This document shows positions 18,057-27,330 of a stretch of 64,000 nucleotides of DNA, piece by piece (the stretch's first letter is position 1; every line of letters starts with the position of its first letter). The notes beneath the pieces are model-generated. The model saw nothing but the letters and a program-made list of their open reading frames with translations, was not told where the DNA came from and made no database searches. This DNA comes from JAFDZV01 sp048594725 (GTDB lineage: Bacteria > Bacteroidota > Ignavibacteria > OLB7). The DNA lies in contig JBMDXA010000032.1 of the NCBI GenBank assembly GCA_048594725.1, positions 7,091 through 71,090 on the forward strand, read 5' to 3'. A program made the translations under genes and the position numbers.

Positions 18057-19757
18057 ATGGCAAAGAAGATCAAAGAATACGCTCCGACCACGTATCTGGA
18101 TTTCAGCAGGCCGGCGGTTCGCCGCCAGCAGCAGGAAGCGCTTGCCAAGGTCCGCAAGAAGTTCAACAAGGACTATCCTCTCATCATCAACGGCAAGAAG
18201 GTGAAGACCGAGGAGACCGTGGACTCGCTGAACCCGGCGAACATCTCGGAGGTCGTGGGCCGTTTTCATCTGGCTACGCGCGACCACGCAGAGCAGGCCA
18301 TCCAGGCGGCGCTGAAGGCGTTCGGAAGCTGGAAGAACGTCCCGGCTGCCGAGCGTGCCGATTATCTCTTCCGCGCTGCCCAGGTTATCCGCGATCGCCG
18401 CATGGAGATCAACGCCTGGATGATCAGCGAGGTGGGAAAGAACTACCTGGAGGCCGATGCCGATACCGCCGAGGCTATCGACTTCCTCGAATTCTACGGC
18501 CGCGAGATGCTCCGCTATGCCGGCCCGCATCCGGTGGTGCCGACCGAGGGGGAGAACAACCGTCTGGAATATCTGCCGCTCGGCGTGGGAGCCGTAATCC
18601 CGCCGTGGAACTTCCCGTTCGCCATTCTGGTGGGAATGACCTCGGCCGCCATCGTCACCGGCAACACCGTGGTGCTGAAGCCCTCCAGCGATTCCCCCAT
18701 GATGGGATGGCTCTTCATGGAGGTGCTTCAGGAGATCGGACTGCCGAAGGGCGTGGTGAACTTCATCCCCGGTCACGGCGGCGAGATCGGTGATTATGTG
18801 GTGGATCATCCGCAGATGCGCTTCATCTCCTTTACCGGTTCGGCCGGTGTCGGCAAGCGGATCTATGCCCGCGCCGCGCAGACCCCGGACAACCAGAAGT
18901 GGCTCAAGCGTGTGGTTGCCGAGATGGGGGGCAAGGATGCCATCATCGTCGATGCCGAGGCCGACCTCGATGTTGCCGTGGATGGCGTGGCCGCCTCCGC
19001 GTTCGGGTTCCAGGGGCAGAAGTGCTCCGCCTGCTCCCGCGCCATCATCGACGCCAGCATCTACGACGAGTTCGTCCAGAAGCTGAAGGCGCGTGTGGAG
19101 ACCTTCGAGATGGGAGATCCGAAGGACAACAAGTATATGGGCCCGGTCTCCAGCGAGCGCGCCTACAAGAGCATCCTGAACTATATCGAGGTGGGGAAGA
19201 AAGAGGGGCGCCTCCTCACCGGCGGCGCCGCCGCCGAAGGTCCGGGGTGGTTCATCCAGCCCACCGTCATCGCCGACGTGAAGCCGGGCGCGCGCATCGA
19301 GCAGGAGGAGATCTTCGGGCCGGTGCTGGCCGTCATCAAGGCGCGCAACTTCGATGATGCGCTGAAGATCGCCAACGACACCGATTACGGCCTGACCGGC
19401 GCGGTCTACTCGGAGAATCCGGAGAAGCTGGAGCGCGCCTCCAGGGAGTTCTTCGTGGGGAACCTGTATCTGAACCGCAAGTGCACCGGCGCCCTGGTGG
19501 GCGTGCATCCGTTCGGCGGGTTCAATCTCTCCGGCACCGATAGCAAGGCCGGCGGCCGCGATTATCTCCTTCTATTCCTTCAGGCCAAGTCGGTCGCCGT
19601 CAAGGTGGGCGGCGCGCGTGGCGTGGCCCCGAAGAGCGGCAAGGCCGGCGGGAAGACCGCTGCGAAGGGAGCCGGCCGCAAGAGCAGCTCCGGAACCCGT
19701 GGCGGCCGCAAGGAGCTTCCCGCACGGGCGAAGACCGAGCTTGGCGTTGGCGAGTAA
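18057..19757 (+). CDS. rocA: 1-pyrroline-5-carboxylate/aldehyde dehydrogenase with basic C-terminal tail
   Basis: The enzyme would oxidise glutamate semialdehyde (P5C) to glutamate with NAD(P) in proline breakdown. The core is ~515 residues, the length of RocA-type P5CDH. Key motifs are PWNFPFAI (oxyanion region), FTGSAGVGKRIY (cofactor binding), EMGGKDAIIV (general-base Glu), GFQGQKCSACSRAI with catalytic Cys near 323, and EEIFGPVLAV. After about residue 517 it carries a ~49-residue tail rich in Lys, Arg, Gly, Ala and Ser (KAGGKTAAKGAGRKSSSG) that is not part of the family. A hairpin terminator follows at 19836. No proline dehydrogenase is adjacent. Confidence 0.85.
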   Translation: MAKKIKEYAPTTYLDFSRPAVRRQQQEALAKVRKKFNKDYPLIINGKKVKTEETVDSLNPANISEVVGRFHLATRDHAEQAIQAALKAFGSWKNVPAAERADYLFRAAQVIRDRRMEINAWMISEVGKNYLEADADTAEAIDFLEFYGREMLRYAGPHPVVPTEGENNRLEYLPLGVGAVIPPWNFPFAILVGMTSAAIVTGNTVVLKPSSDSPMMGWLFMEVLQEIGLPKGVVNFIPGHGGEIGDYVVDHPQMRFISFTGSAGVGKRIYARAAQTPDNQKWLKRVVAEMGGKDAIIVDAEADLDVAVDGVAASAFGFQGQKCSACSRAIIDASIYDEFVQKLKARVETFEMGDPKDNKYMGPVSSERAYKSILNYIEVGKKEGRLLTGGAAAEGPGWFIQPTVIADVKPGARIEQEEIFGPVLAVIKARNFDDALKIANDTDYGLTGAVYSENPEKLERASREFFVGNLYLNRKCTGALVGVHPFGGFNLSGTDSKAGGRDYLLLFLQAKSVAVKVGGARGVAPKSGKAGGKTAAKGAGRKSSSGTRGGRKELPARAKTELGVGE

Positions 19758-19835
19758 CATCCGCCAGAGCTTCCGGTAGGGCCGGTGGCCTGGCCGGACC
19801 GCGCACGGGCGCGGCACAACGCCGCAGGTAACAAC

Positions 19836-19884
19836 GATGGCGCCTCATGGGTACTGGATAGATCCGTACCGATGGGGCGCCATC
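19836..19884 (+). terminator. Terminator after the P5C dehydrogenase gene
   Basis: GATGGCGCC at 19836-19844 pairs with GGCGCCATC at 19876-19884, with a nested GGTAC/GTACC pair inside, followed by ACTTTTATG. Confidence 0.7.
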
Positions 19885-20011
19885 ACTTTTATGATGCAGG
19901 TTCCCGCAAAAGAGTGCATGTTTCCGCACTCGTTCGGTATCGCCTCCCCGCCAGCATCGGTAGAAAGAATAATCGTTCACAGTCGTTACCAGCTTTTCCG
20001 GAGAAATGCCC

Positions 20012-21868
20012 ATGCATTCCAGTCTACGATATGCGCTCTGCGTGGCGGTTGCTGCCCTGGCAATGATGTCGGTCGCGGCGGCCCAGAGGATGACGTTCGA
20101 GGAATATCTCAGGGAGAAAACCCGATGGAGCCAGGAGGAGATCAGCCGGGCGCTGCGGGAGAAAGTGGTGCAGCGGGGATTCGACAGCCGGAGCATCTCG
20201 CCCCGGAACGTGCCGGGATCGGCCGCGGGGGCGGATATGGCGGTGAGCACCGATACCGATGTGGAGTCGGAAGTGCATGCGGCCATCAATCCCACCGACA
20301 GCAATAATATCATCGTCTCGCCGATCCAGCAGGGAACGGTCAATAACGGTTTGATCTGCCCGATTTATTACACCAAGGATTTCGGCGCCACATGGCGGAA
20401 AAGCGAATTTCAGAATATTCCCGAAATCGAAGGGCAGATATTCACCCTCGGCGGCGGCGATCCGATCGTGGCGTTCGATAATAACGGCACCGCCTATCTT
20501 TTCTGGCTCTCCATTTATGTGCGGGATTTCAATCCCAATACCATTTACAGCGCATTCTACTGGGCCTATTCCAACGATGGCGGCGTTACCTGGACGCAGC
20601 CGGAAAACAATACCGTCGCGCTCTCCGGGGTAAATCAGTCGGTGGGCACGGGATTTTTCTACGACAAGGAATGGGTTGCCGTGGACAGGGGAAATTCCAG
20701 CTACAGCAACACCCTGTATATGGCGTTCGTGGAATTTACCCCAGCCGATCAGAGCTATATCGTGGTGCGGCGAAAACTCCCGGACGTCCTTGCATTCCAG
20801 GATGTTTCGGTGCGCGTGAGCGATGATTCCTTCGCGTTCGTGCAGTTCGCGAATATTGATGTGGATCTGAATGGAGCCGTGCATGTGACGTTCGTGGGGA
20901 AAAAGAACGGGGGCGAATCGTATGCTCTCTGGCATGCGGTCTCCACCGATGGGGGGGAGAGCTTCAGCGAGCCTGCGATGATATCGATGATCCGTGCGCA
21001 GGGGCAGGCGTTCGAGCTGCTCGATGCCTCCGTCACCGGCATTCTGGACAAGCGCCTGAACCCCTGCCCGCAGTTCGCGCTGGACCGTTCCGATGGCCCC
21101 ACCAGAGGAAATCTCTATATCACCTGGACCTCTACCGGAATCACCAGTTTTACCGGCGAGGGGCTCGATGTCTATCTGGCCCGCTCCACCGACGGAGGCA
21201 AAAGCTGGGAGACTCCGATCGTGGTGCACGACGATCCCCGCAGGATCAGCCGCCATCAGTTTTATTCCAGCATATCGGTCAATCAGAAAGGTGTGGTGGC
21301 CGTTACCTGGTACGACCGCCGGAACGATTCGCTCCACCGGAGTACCGATTATTATATGGCCTATTCGTTCGATGGGGGCCTCACGTTCGACAAGAATTTT
21401 CCGGTCTCCACCCGCCCCACCGATTTCGCAACCGTCGGCGGCGGCAACAACGGCTTCGGCATCGGCGAGTACACGCAGGTCGTCACCTCGCCCGGTCACG
21501 CCATTGCGGTCTGGACCGATGGCCGCGGCAATCGCGGCGATCTGGATATCTATGCGGCGGTGGTGCCGATCAGCAGGAGCGTCTCCGGCGTGGCGCACCG
21601 CACGGTGATCTCCGGGAAGTTCCGGCTTCTCGACCCGGCCGGGCTTCGCCCTGATGCCCTGGAGTTCCTGCTGGAGGAGCCTTCGCATGCGACCCTCCGG
21701 ATCTACGACGAGGCGGGGAAGCTGGCCGCCACGATTGCCGACGGGCGGTTCGAGGGGGGAAGCCATCGCATCCCGTTCGATCCCTCGCCGCTGCCGGCCG
21801 GCCGGTACTTCTGTACGCTGGAGACCGGTTTCGGGTCGGCTACCCGGATGATGACGATCGTCGAGTAG
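20012..21868 (+). CDS. Secreted Asp-box (sialidase-fold) protein with T9SS sorting tail
   Basis: The ATG at 20012 is seven bases after GGAGA and fits better than the ATG at 20006. A signal peptide (ALCVAVAALAMMSVAAAQ) precedes a ~490-residue region with four Asp-box motifs (SNDGGVTW, STDGGESF, STDGGKSW, SFDGGLTF), the mark of six-bladed BNR/sialidase-type propellers. No sialidase catalytic triad can be assigned, so enzymatic activity is not claimed. The last ~80 residues (EPSHATLRIYDEAGKL ... LPAGRYFCTLETG) resemble a T9SS type A sorting domain, though the usual PNP motif at its start is weak. Confidence 0.75.
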   Translation: MHSSLRYALCVAVAALAMMSVAAAQRMTFEEYLREKTRWSQEEISRALREKVVQRGFDSRSISPRNVPGSAAGADMAVSTDTDVESEVHAAINPTDSNNIIVSPIQQGTVNNGLICPIYYTKDFGATWRKSEFQNIPEIEGQIFTLGGGDPIVAFDNNGTAYLFWLSIYVRDFNPNTIYSAFYWAYSNDGGVTWTQPENNTVALSGVNQSVGTGFFYDKEWVAVDRGNSSYSNTLYMAFVEFTPADQSYIVVRRKLPDVLAFQDVSVRVSDDSFAFVQFANIDVDLNGAVHVTFVGKKNGGESYALWHAVSTDGGESFSEPAMISMIRAQGQAFELLDASVTGILDKRLNPCPQFALDRSDGPTRGNLYITWTSTGITSFTGEGLDVYLARSTDGGKSWETPIVVHDDPRRISRHQFYSSISVNQKGVVAVTWYDRRNDSLHRSTDYYMAYSFDGGLTFDKNFPVSTRPTDFATVGGGNNGFGIGEYTQVVTSPGHAIAVWTDGRGNRGDLDIYAAVVPISRSVSGVAHRTVISGKFRLLDPAGLRPDALEFLLEEPSHATLRIYDEAGKLAATIADGRFEGGSHRIPFDPSPLPAGRYFCTLETGFGSATRMMTIVE

Positions 21869-21942
21869 GAGCTTTTCGATTGCGGGAGGGGATTTGCGCT
21901 ATAGCAGTACCGGAACGCGCGATTTTCTTTAGCAGGAACTCT

Positions 21943-22566
21943 ATGAAGAACAGAACTCCAAGGCTAGTGGCCGCCATGCTGATCCTCTGGCTTCCATTGT
22001 ATGGCTGCACCAAGGTTGAACCCTCTTCGGATACGAATAATGCGGGTGTTGCAGGAAACGCCGGCCAGGATTCGTCTCTGGGAGCTTCAGTCGCCGAACC
22101 TGTTCATGCTGATATTTCTCCTGCGGTTGACTCTTCGGTTGCGAAAAAACCTGTGGAATGGAAAACGTTTCGTGGTGACTACTTTGATGTTCAATATCCC
22201 GGTTCTTTCACGGTTGAATCATCAGGCGAGACGGATGGGATGCTGTTTGCATCTCCGGATCATTCAGTGCGATTCTATGTTTTCAGTCCGCAGTGGAATG
22301 CCCAGAGCAAACTATACGAGGCTGATCCGGAGGAGGAGATCGTCAAGCAGCACAGCGTAGAACGGGAGGGATCTCGCCGGATAACCCGTGTAACCTACCA
22401 GCGCCGTGATAATCATCACATGCGCTCGTTTGAAGATGTGGAGGATACGCTCTACAACACCCGTAGAACCTTCGGAGTGTTCTACAGCAACCAGAATGCT
22501 TACGCGGAATACAGGGATCTCTATCTGACGTTTAAACGTTCGCTGAAGCAGTATGCGGACCATTAA
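21943..22566 (+). CDS. Small lipoprotein, unknown function
   Basis: Starting at ATG 21943, the product has a lipobox (AMLILWLPLYGC-TK) and a Ser/Ala-rich linker to about residue 70. A ~130-residue domain follows, opening with FRGDYFDVQYPGSFTVES and containing RFYVFSPQWNAQS. The layout (lipobox, linker, short alpha/beta domain around an exposed [VI]-x-[YV]P-x-[GS]F motif) resembles the lipoproteins at 29193 and 30000. Local GC is lower than in flanking genes, which may hint at a different origin. Confidence 0.7.
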   Translation: MKNRTPRLVAAMLILWLPLYGCTKVEPSSDTNNAGVAGNAGQDSSLGASVAEPVHADISPAVDSSVAKKPVEWKTFRGDYFDVQYPGSFTVESSGETDGMLFASPDHSVRFYVFSPQWNAQSKLYEADPEEEIVKQHSVEREGSRRITRVTYQRRDNHHMRSFEDVEDTLYNTRRTFGVFYSNQNAYAEYRDLYLTFKRSLKQYADH

Positions 22567-22588
22567 GCAGGGACCGTAGAAATAAAAA

Positions 22589-22611
22589 GCCCTTCAGTTG
22601 ATCCGAAGGGC
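22589..22611 (+). terminator. Terminator after the lipoprotein gene
   Basis: GCCCTTC at 22589-22595 pairs with GAAGGGC at 22605-22611; an A-rich stretch precedes it and AATTTTC follows. Confidence 0.6.
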
Positions 22612-22665
22612 CGGTGAATTTTCATCGCTGTCATCGGCTTGAAGCCGGGCTTCAGCCAAAGACGT

Positions 22666-23130
22666 TTATGGAACGCATGGAGCGGTTGCCGGGTAGAGAA
22701 AAACGTGGCAGGGATAACTCGGATGGTTCGTTGTGTAGAAATAGATATCGACGCAGCATCCGGTTCCGGTGGTGGCCGCCTGAATGTAACCGTTCGAGGG
22801 GCGGGTGTTCAGAGCAGGGAACAGAGCAGGAGCGGCCGGAGGGAAGGTGGGCGTGAGAACGATCGGAATGTTATTCATTCCCAGCGTCTGCACCCCGAGA
22901 ATGCTCATCGTCGGTGTTGCCACGGTAACGGTGCCGAAGGGGGCAACCGATACCGCGAACGTGCCTCCCCCATACAGGTTCATGGTGATGGTAGACGAAC
23001 AGCTTGTGAGGTTGCGTACTGTCATGGTTGCACAGGGACTGTTCCACGGCAGCGGCTGATTGGTCGCGGCCGCGTTCACGCAGAACATGACCAGTGCGAC
23101 CACGAATAGAAGGCATTGACGTACAATCAT
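22666..23130 (-). CDS. Small secreted protein with CC motif
   Basis: The 154-residue product starts with a signal peptide (LFVVALVMFCVNAAA) followed by a Thr/Pro/Cys-rich, beta-type sequence. Cysteines occur singly (PCATMTV, TSCSST) and as a pair (GTGCCVDIYFYTT), suggesting disulfides after export. The CCVDIYF segment recalls Cys-rich beta domains of the larger neighbour at 23402. No family was recognised, and there is no sorting tail. Confidence 0.6.
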   Translation of the reverse strand: MIVRQCLLFVVALVMFCVNAAATNQPLPWNSPCATMTVRNLTSCSSTITMNLYGGGTFAVSVAPFGTVTVATPTMSILGVQTLGMNNIPIVLTPTFPPAAPALFPALNTRPSNGYIQAATTGTGCCVDIYFYTTNHPSYPCHVFLYPATAPCVP

Positions 23131-23338
23131 CTTTGAAAGCTCCTTCTGTTTGGGTGAACACTATGAAGCGGAAACCATTATCTCCTTTCAAGGAGATGCG
23201 GGCCGGAGTGAACTACTTCCCCTTACCGGATAAGAGGGAGAAGCTCACCGGAAATGGACAGCGGGAGCGTTCATAACAACGAGCGGTGGTATAACGCAAT
23301 CAAGAACGGGTTCATCGTTCCTGCATAGCGCATAGAGA

Positions 23339-23369
23339 GATGCCGGATACAGAAATAGTATCCGGCATC
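23339..23369 (-). terminator. Terminator after the Cys-rich secreted protein gene
   Basis: GATGCCGGATAC at 23339-23350 pairs perfectly with GTATCCGGCATC at 23358-23369 (12 bp, 7-base loop). Confidence 0.7.
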
Positions 23370-23401
23370 ATTGTATTGTCACCAACGACCGTCCCGGCCG
23401 A

Positions 23402-24853
23402 TTACTGCTGGACGGTGACGGGGATGGAGGAGGTTGTTCCCTGCATCTTCAATACCGCGCGATAGGTGCCGGAGGAAAGCGTTGCTGCATCCAGCGTCAC
23501 CTGATGCTGTCCGGCGGTCTGCTCTCCTGAATGGAGCTGCCGTACCAGATTTCCGGCGGCGTCGTACAGGGCAAGCGATATCTCCCCCTTTTCCTCCACC
23601 TTGTACAGTATGGTCGTGGAGCTGTTCGCCGGGTTCGGCACCGCGAGCATCGTCGCATGGGACTTGTGCTCGCCGGCGATGCCCTGTGCGCCAACTTCGG
23701 TGGGCGATCTCAGGGAATTGCTGCACTCGGAGCAGGCGCAGCATGCGGGGTCGGAGATATTCGGTCCACGAATATCCAGCAGAACATCCAGGCCGGTTTT
23801 TCCGAAGCTGATATCATCCTGGGTGAAATCGAAGCAATGGCACCCCGCATCCAGCGCGGCGATGAACGTATAGGTGTTCGGGTTCTGCCAGTCGCTGAAT
23901 GGCTGTCCCGGCCTGATATCCACTCCGTCCAGATAAACGGTGCAGACGCCATCGGCCATGATCGTGAGGGTGATCACCACTGTTCCGGCCTCCTCCATGC
24001 AGAAGCACTTCCGGTAATTATAGTCCGGATAGGGAGATTGCGAACTTCCCGTGGGGGTGGCGCTGATCCAGTTCGTTCCGCTGATGGCATTACCCCAGGG
24101 GCTCCACTGCGAGGGGGGAACGATATCGGCGCAGCGAGGATAGGGGCCGGTCGGTGGCGGGCCGTCCGTCAATGTCCAGGTATTGTCGGTAACGATTGTC
24201 AATTGCGGCACCTTGCATCTTCCATCATCGATTGCCGAATTGCAGCAGGTATATCGTACCAGATTTTCGCCTACCACCATTCCCTGCACATCCACCTCCG
24301 AACCCTTTCCCCTGTTGTTGACTTCAAGTTCGATGCAGTGTACGCCCGGCCCTACGCGTATCGTCGCTGCAACGGTTTTGGGTACGGTCGTTGTCGAAAC
24401 GCTCCCGAGGCTGATATTATCGACACGGATTTTCATGTCGCTTGCTGTCAGGATGGAGAGATTGAAGGAGAGATCGGTGGAGTCGGGGCCGCAGACGCAG
24501 AAACACTTCTGATATATTACGGTCCCCTGTTTCTGGCTACCGTTGCTGATCCATTGCGAGCTGGTCTGCGAAGGGGGCCAGCCGGGAGGGGGTGGTACCA
24601 CGTCCGAGGTGCGAGGTGTTGTTCCTCCTGCGGGATCGCTGATAACCTGCCAGAATCTGTCGGCGCCGCCAACGGGATAGAGCCCTCCGTTGATATGGTC
24701 ATATCCGGTGTTCAGCAGCAGTACGTCGGTAAGGCAGCATGAATCCCTGCAGATATCGTGCGGCGGTTTCTCTTGCGCGTAGGCAGGAAGGGCGGTTGCA
24801 AGACCTATCCATGCCAGTATCAACAGGAGCAAAGGAGAGAATCGTGTGGTCAT
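23402..24853 (-). CDS. Secreted Cys-rich protein with tandem domains and T9SS sorting tail
   Basis: The ATG at 24853 directly precedes a signal peptide (LLLLILAWIGLATALPAYAQ). The 483-residue product has two similar units of ~165 residues (about 45-205 and 215-375). Each holds an SxxWIS segment, a Y-x-KCFC motif (near 114-119 and 280-285), a beta stretch with a -x-VDxIS/-LDGVDI turn, an HC pair, and a closing CC. A CACSEC linker leads to a C-terminal ~85 residues (AVPNPANSSTTILYKV ... LSSGTYRAVLKMQG) that match a T9SS type A sorting domain. It is probably a disulfide-rich surface protein of unknown ligand. Confidence 0.75.
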   Translation of the reverse strand: MTTRFSPLLLLILAWIGLATALPAYAQEKPPHDICRDSCCLTDVLLLNTGYDHINGGLYPVGGADRFWQVISDPAGGTTPRTSDVVPPPPGWPPSQTSSQWISNGSQKQGTVIYQKCFCVCGPDSTDLSFNLSILTASDMKIRVDNISLGSVSTTTVPKTVAATIRVGPGVHCIELEVNNRGKGSEVDVQGMVVGENLVRYTCCNSAIDDGRCKVPQLTIVTDNTWTLTDGPPPTGPYPRCADIVPPSQWSPWGNAISGTNWISATPTGSSQSPYPDYNYRKCFCMEEAGTVVITLTIMADGVCTVYLDGVDIRPGQPFSDWQNPNTYTFIAALDAGCHCFDFTQDDISFGKTGLDVLLDIRGPNISDPACCACSECSNSLRSPTEVGAQGIAGEHKSHATMLAVPNPANSSTTILYKVEEKGEISLALYDAAGNLVRQLHSGEQTAGQHQVTLDAATLSSGTYRAVLKMQGTTSSIPVTVQQ

Positions 24854-25408
24854 TGTGCAATCCTCTAATAGTAGAGATGTGATGGTGCAGGGCATGCTTT
24901 GCCCGTCCGGGCGACATGCCGCGCGGAAAATATTTCTGAAATGGAACGGGAATGGAGTCGTGGGCAATGAAAGCCGGTACCGGTGCCTTACAAGGATGAG
25001 TACGGTGCAATGATAATGAAACGACAGTGTATTGTCAACTGTCGTGAAAGAGAAAATATCGAGGTTGTCCCGCTAGAGCGGACACCGAAAAGAGTGACAG
25101 TCAGGATCGGCCCATTCCTCTGCTGATATGGGAGCAACGCGAATGAACGCCGGTCCGGAAGTCGGGCAGACAGAAGAAATGGTTCGATCCATTCTCTTCT
25201 TCTCTTTGTGCTACTAACCACCAACTCCATCCTGAAAACCACCGGCCACTGACAGCGGGCGCAGCCCGCGGACGGGCTACCGATCATCTCCCCGTGCCCG
25301 CAGATACCTCCCCCTCCACTTTGTTATCATTTGTAGCGGGGCGTACGGCGCCCGATTCGTACCTTTACGCGTTTTCGTGCATCTCACATTTACTGAACCC
25401 GCGCACCG
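24854..25408. other. Divergent intergenic region with a GC hairpin repeat
   Basis: This 555-base gap separates a minus-strand secreted protein gene from the plus-strand AtuA-like gene. It includes ACAGCGGGCGCAGCCCGCGGAC near 25252-25275, the same hairpin unit as near 17815. A possible promoter for the downstream gene lies near 25360-25380 (TACCTTTAC), but it is weak. No gene is supported. Confidence 0.45.
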
Positions 25409-26776
25409 ATGAAAGAAATGATTCGCATCGCCTCCGGACAGGGCTTCTGGGGGGACCTGCTGACCGCACCGATCGATCAGGTGAACAAGGGGCCGATCGA
25501 CTATCTGGTCATGGACTATCTGGCCGAGGTGACCATGTCGATCATGCAGAAGCAGAAGCTGAAGGACCCGAAGCTCGGCTATGCGAAGGATCTGGTCTCC
25601 ACGATCGACGCCATCCTGCCGCAGCTGGTCGAGAAGAACATCACGCTCATCACCAACGGTGGCGGGGTGAACCTTGAGGCCTGCCGCGACGCGATCACCG
25701 AGGTGGCGCGCAGGCACGGGCTCAACGTGAAGATCGGCATCGTCACCGGCGATAACATCCTGGATGATATCGACGGGCTTACCGGCGAAGGGGCGGAGCT
25801 GAAGAACATGGAGGATGGCGAGCCGGTCTCGAACGTGCGCGACCGGGTTCTCTCGGCGAACGTCTACCTGGGAGCCGCCCCGATCGTGGAGGCGCTGAAG
25901 CAGGGTGCGCAGATCATCGTCACCGGCCGCACCACCGATACGGGGCTCTGCCTGGCACCGATGATCCACGAGTTCGGCTGGAGCATGGACGACTGGGATA
26001 AGCTGGCCGCCGGCACCATCGCCGGGCATATCATCGAGTGCGGCGCGCAGTCCTCCGGCGGCAACTACATGGGCGACTGGCGGAACGTGCCGAACATGGC
26101 CGAGGTCGGGTTCCCGATCATCGAGGCCACCCCGAGCGGCGAGTTCGTGGTGACCAAGCACGAGGGGACCGGTGGTCTGGTGGCGCGCGGCACGGTGGCC
26201 GAGCAGTGCCTCTACGAGATCGGCGACCCGACGCAGTACATCACCCCCGATGTGGTGGCCGATTTTACGTCGATCCATCTGGAGGACCAGGGAAACAACC
26301 GCGTCCGCGTGCATGGCATCAAGGGGAGCCCGAACACGCCGTTCTACAAGGTGTCGATGAGCTACGCCGACGGCTATTCCGCGTTCGCCACGCTCACCTA
26401 CGCATGGCCGGAGGCTATCGACAAGGCGCGCGCCGGGGATGCGATTCTTCGCGCACGGCTGGAGAAACTCGGGCTGAAGTTCGATGAGGTGCTTACCGAG
26501 TACGTGGGCTACAACGCCTGCCACGGTCCCCTCTCGGAGGCCATCAATCCCGACCCGCAGGAAGTGATGATGCGCATCGGCGTGCGCGGCCCGGATTACA
26601 AGGCGGTGGAGCGCTTCGGCAAGGAGATCGCCCCGCTGATCCTGACGGGTCCTCCCAACGTGACCGGCTTCGCCGGCGGGCGACCGCGTCCCTCCGAGGT
26701 GGTGGCCTACTGGCCGGCACTGATCGAGAAGACCCGGATCGATCCGCGCGTGAAGGTGGAGGTAGTGGAGGCGTAG
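25409..26776 (+). CDS. AtuA-like acyclic terpene utilisation family protein (DUF1446), large subunit
   Basis: The 455-residue product carries the DUF1446/AtuA signature: GQGFWGDLLTAP at the start, TNGGGVNLEAC, GIVTGDNILDD, VTGRTTDTGLCLAP, IECGAQSSGGNY, and KHEGTGGLV. AtuA is linked to citronellol/terpenoid breakdown in Pseudomonas, but relatives in other bacteria often have no proven substrate. In longer AtuA proteins a ~100-residue C-terminal domain is fused; here that domain is a separate gene at 28066, 1.3 kb downstream, with a GxxExxY gene and a lipoprotein gene in between. Confidence 0.85.
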   Translation: MKEMIRIASGQGFWGDLLTAPIDQVNKGPIDYLVMDYLAEVTMSIMQKQKLKDPKLGYAKDLVSTIDAILPQLVEKNITLITNGGGVNLEACRDAITEVARRHGLNVKIGIVTGDNILDDIDGLTGEGAELKNMEDGEPVSNVRDRVLSANVYLGAAPIVEALKQGAQIIVTGRTTDTGLCLAPMIHEFGWSMDDWDKLAAGTIAGHIIECGAQSSGGNYMGDWRNVPNMAEVGFPIIEATPSGEFVVTKHEGTGGLVARGTVAEQCLYEIGDPTQYITPDVVADFTSIHLEDQGNNRVRVHGIKGSPNTPFYKVSMSYADGYSAFATLTYAWPEAIDKARAGDAILRARLEKLGLKFDEVLTEYVGYNACHGPLSEAINPDPQEVMMRIGVRGPDYKAVERFGKEIAPLILTGPPNVTGFAGGRPRPSEVVAYWPALIEKTRIDPRVKVEVVEA

Positions 26777-26823
26777 GGAGCTGCGCCTCGACATCATTCT
26801 TTGAATGGGTTGGAGCAGAAGAA

Positions 26824-26852
26824 CTCTCGCAAAGACGCCAAGCCGCAAAGAG
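26824..26852 (+). repeat. CGCAAAG repeat, left of the GxxExxY gene
   Basis: CTCTCGCAAAGACGCCAAGC followed by CGCAAAGAG. The same words occur inverted at 27294-27330, so the pair flanks the gene at 26909-27292. Confidence 0.75.
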
Positions 26853-26908
26853 TGAGTTGTGTAGTGTCTTGTTCTGATAGATCTTCCGTGAACCGGAGGA
26901 ATACCATC

Positions 26909-27292
26909 ATGAATGAGAATGAAATTGCCAGGGAAATTGTCGATGCGGCGTATCAGGTCCATACCGAGCTTGGGCCAGGGCTACTTGAAAGTATTTATGA
27001 GGTTGCCCTTGAACTGGAGCTGACAAGAAAAGGGTTGAAGGTGTCACGTCAGCAGGGGCTTCCTGTTGTCTACAAAGGTGTGCGATTGGACCTGGGCTTT
27101 CGTATGGATTTGATCGTTGAAGATCGTGTGATCATTGAGATCAAGTCCGTGGAGCACCTTGCGATTGTCCACAGCAAACAGTTATTGACTTATCTCCGAG
27201 CTGCCGACAAGCGCCTTGGATTACTGGTCAATTTCGGAGCCGCACTAATCAAGGATGGCATTATCCGCATTGTCAACAAACTCCCGGAATAG
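26909..27292 (+). CDS. GxxExxY protein (PD-(D/E)XK nuclease-like), 127 aa
   Basis: A good Shine-Dalgarno (CCGGAGGA) precedes the ATG at 26909. The product has the defining GLLESIY motif (G-x-x-E-x-x-Y) near 23-29, then DLIVEDRVIIEIKSVE, whose Asp and Glu-x-Lys match a PD-(D/E)XK nuclease core, and HSKQLLTYLR with a conserved Gln/Tyr. No experimental function for this family is known to me. The gene is less GC-rich than its neighbours and is bracketed by inverted CGCAAAG repeats, suggesting a transferable cassette. It separates the two AtuA-type genes. Confidence 0.9.
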   Translation: MNENEIAREIVDAAYQVHTELGPGLLESIYEVALELELTRKGLKVSRQQGLPVVYKGVRLDLGFRMDLIVEDRVIIEIKSVEHLAIVHSKQLLTYLRAADKRLGLLVNFGAALIKDGIIRIVNKLPE

Positions 27293-27293
27293 C

Positions 27294-27330
27294 CTTTGCA
27301 TCTTTGCGCCTCTGCGGCTTTGCGTGATTC
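27294..27330 (-). repeat. CGCAAAG repeat, right of the GxxExxY gene
   Basis: CTTTGCATCTTTGCGCCTCT then GCGGCTTTGCGTGATTC, the inverse of the left copy at 26824-26852. A further partial unit (GTGCAAAGACGCAAC) lies at 27355-27369. Confidence 0.75.

Noticed and set aside
17922..19508. 528-residue open frame on the minus strand
   Set aside because: It lies antisense to the aldehyde dehydrogenase gene, whose motifs are complete; the GC-rich codon pattern opens the opposite strand.
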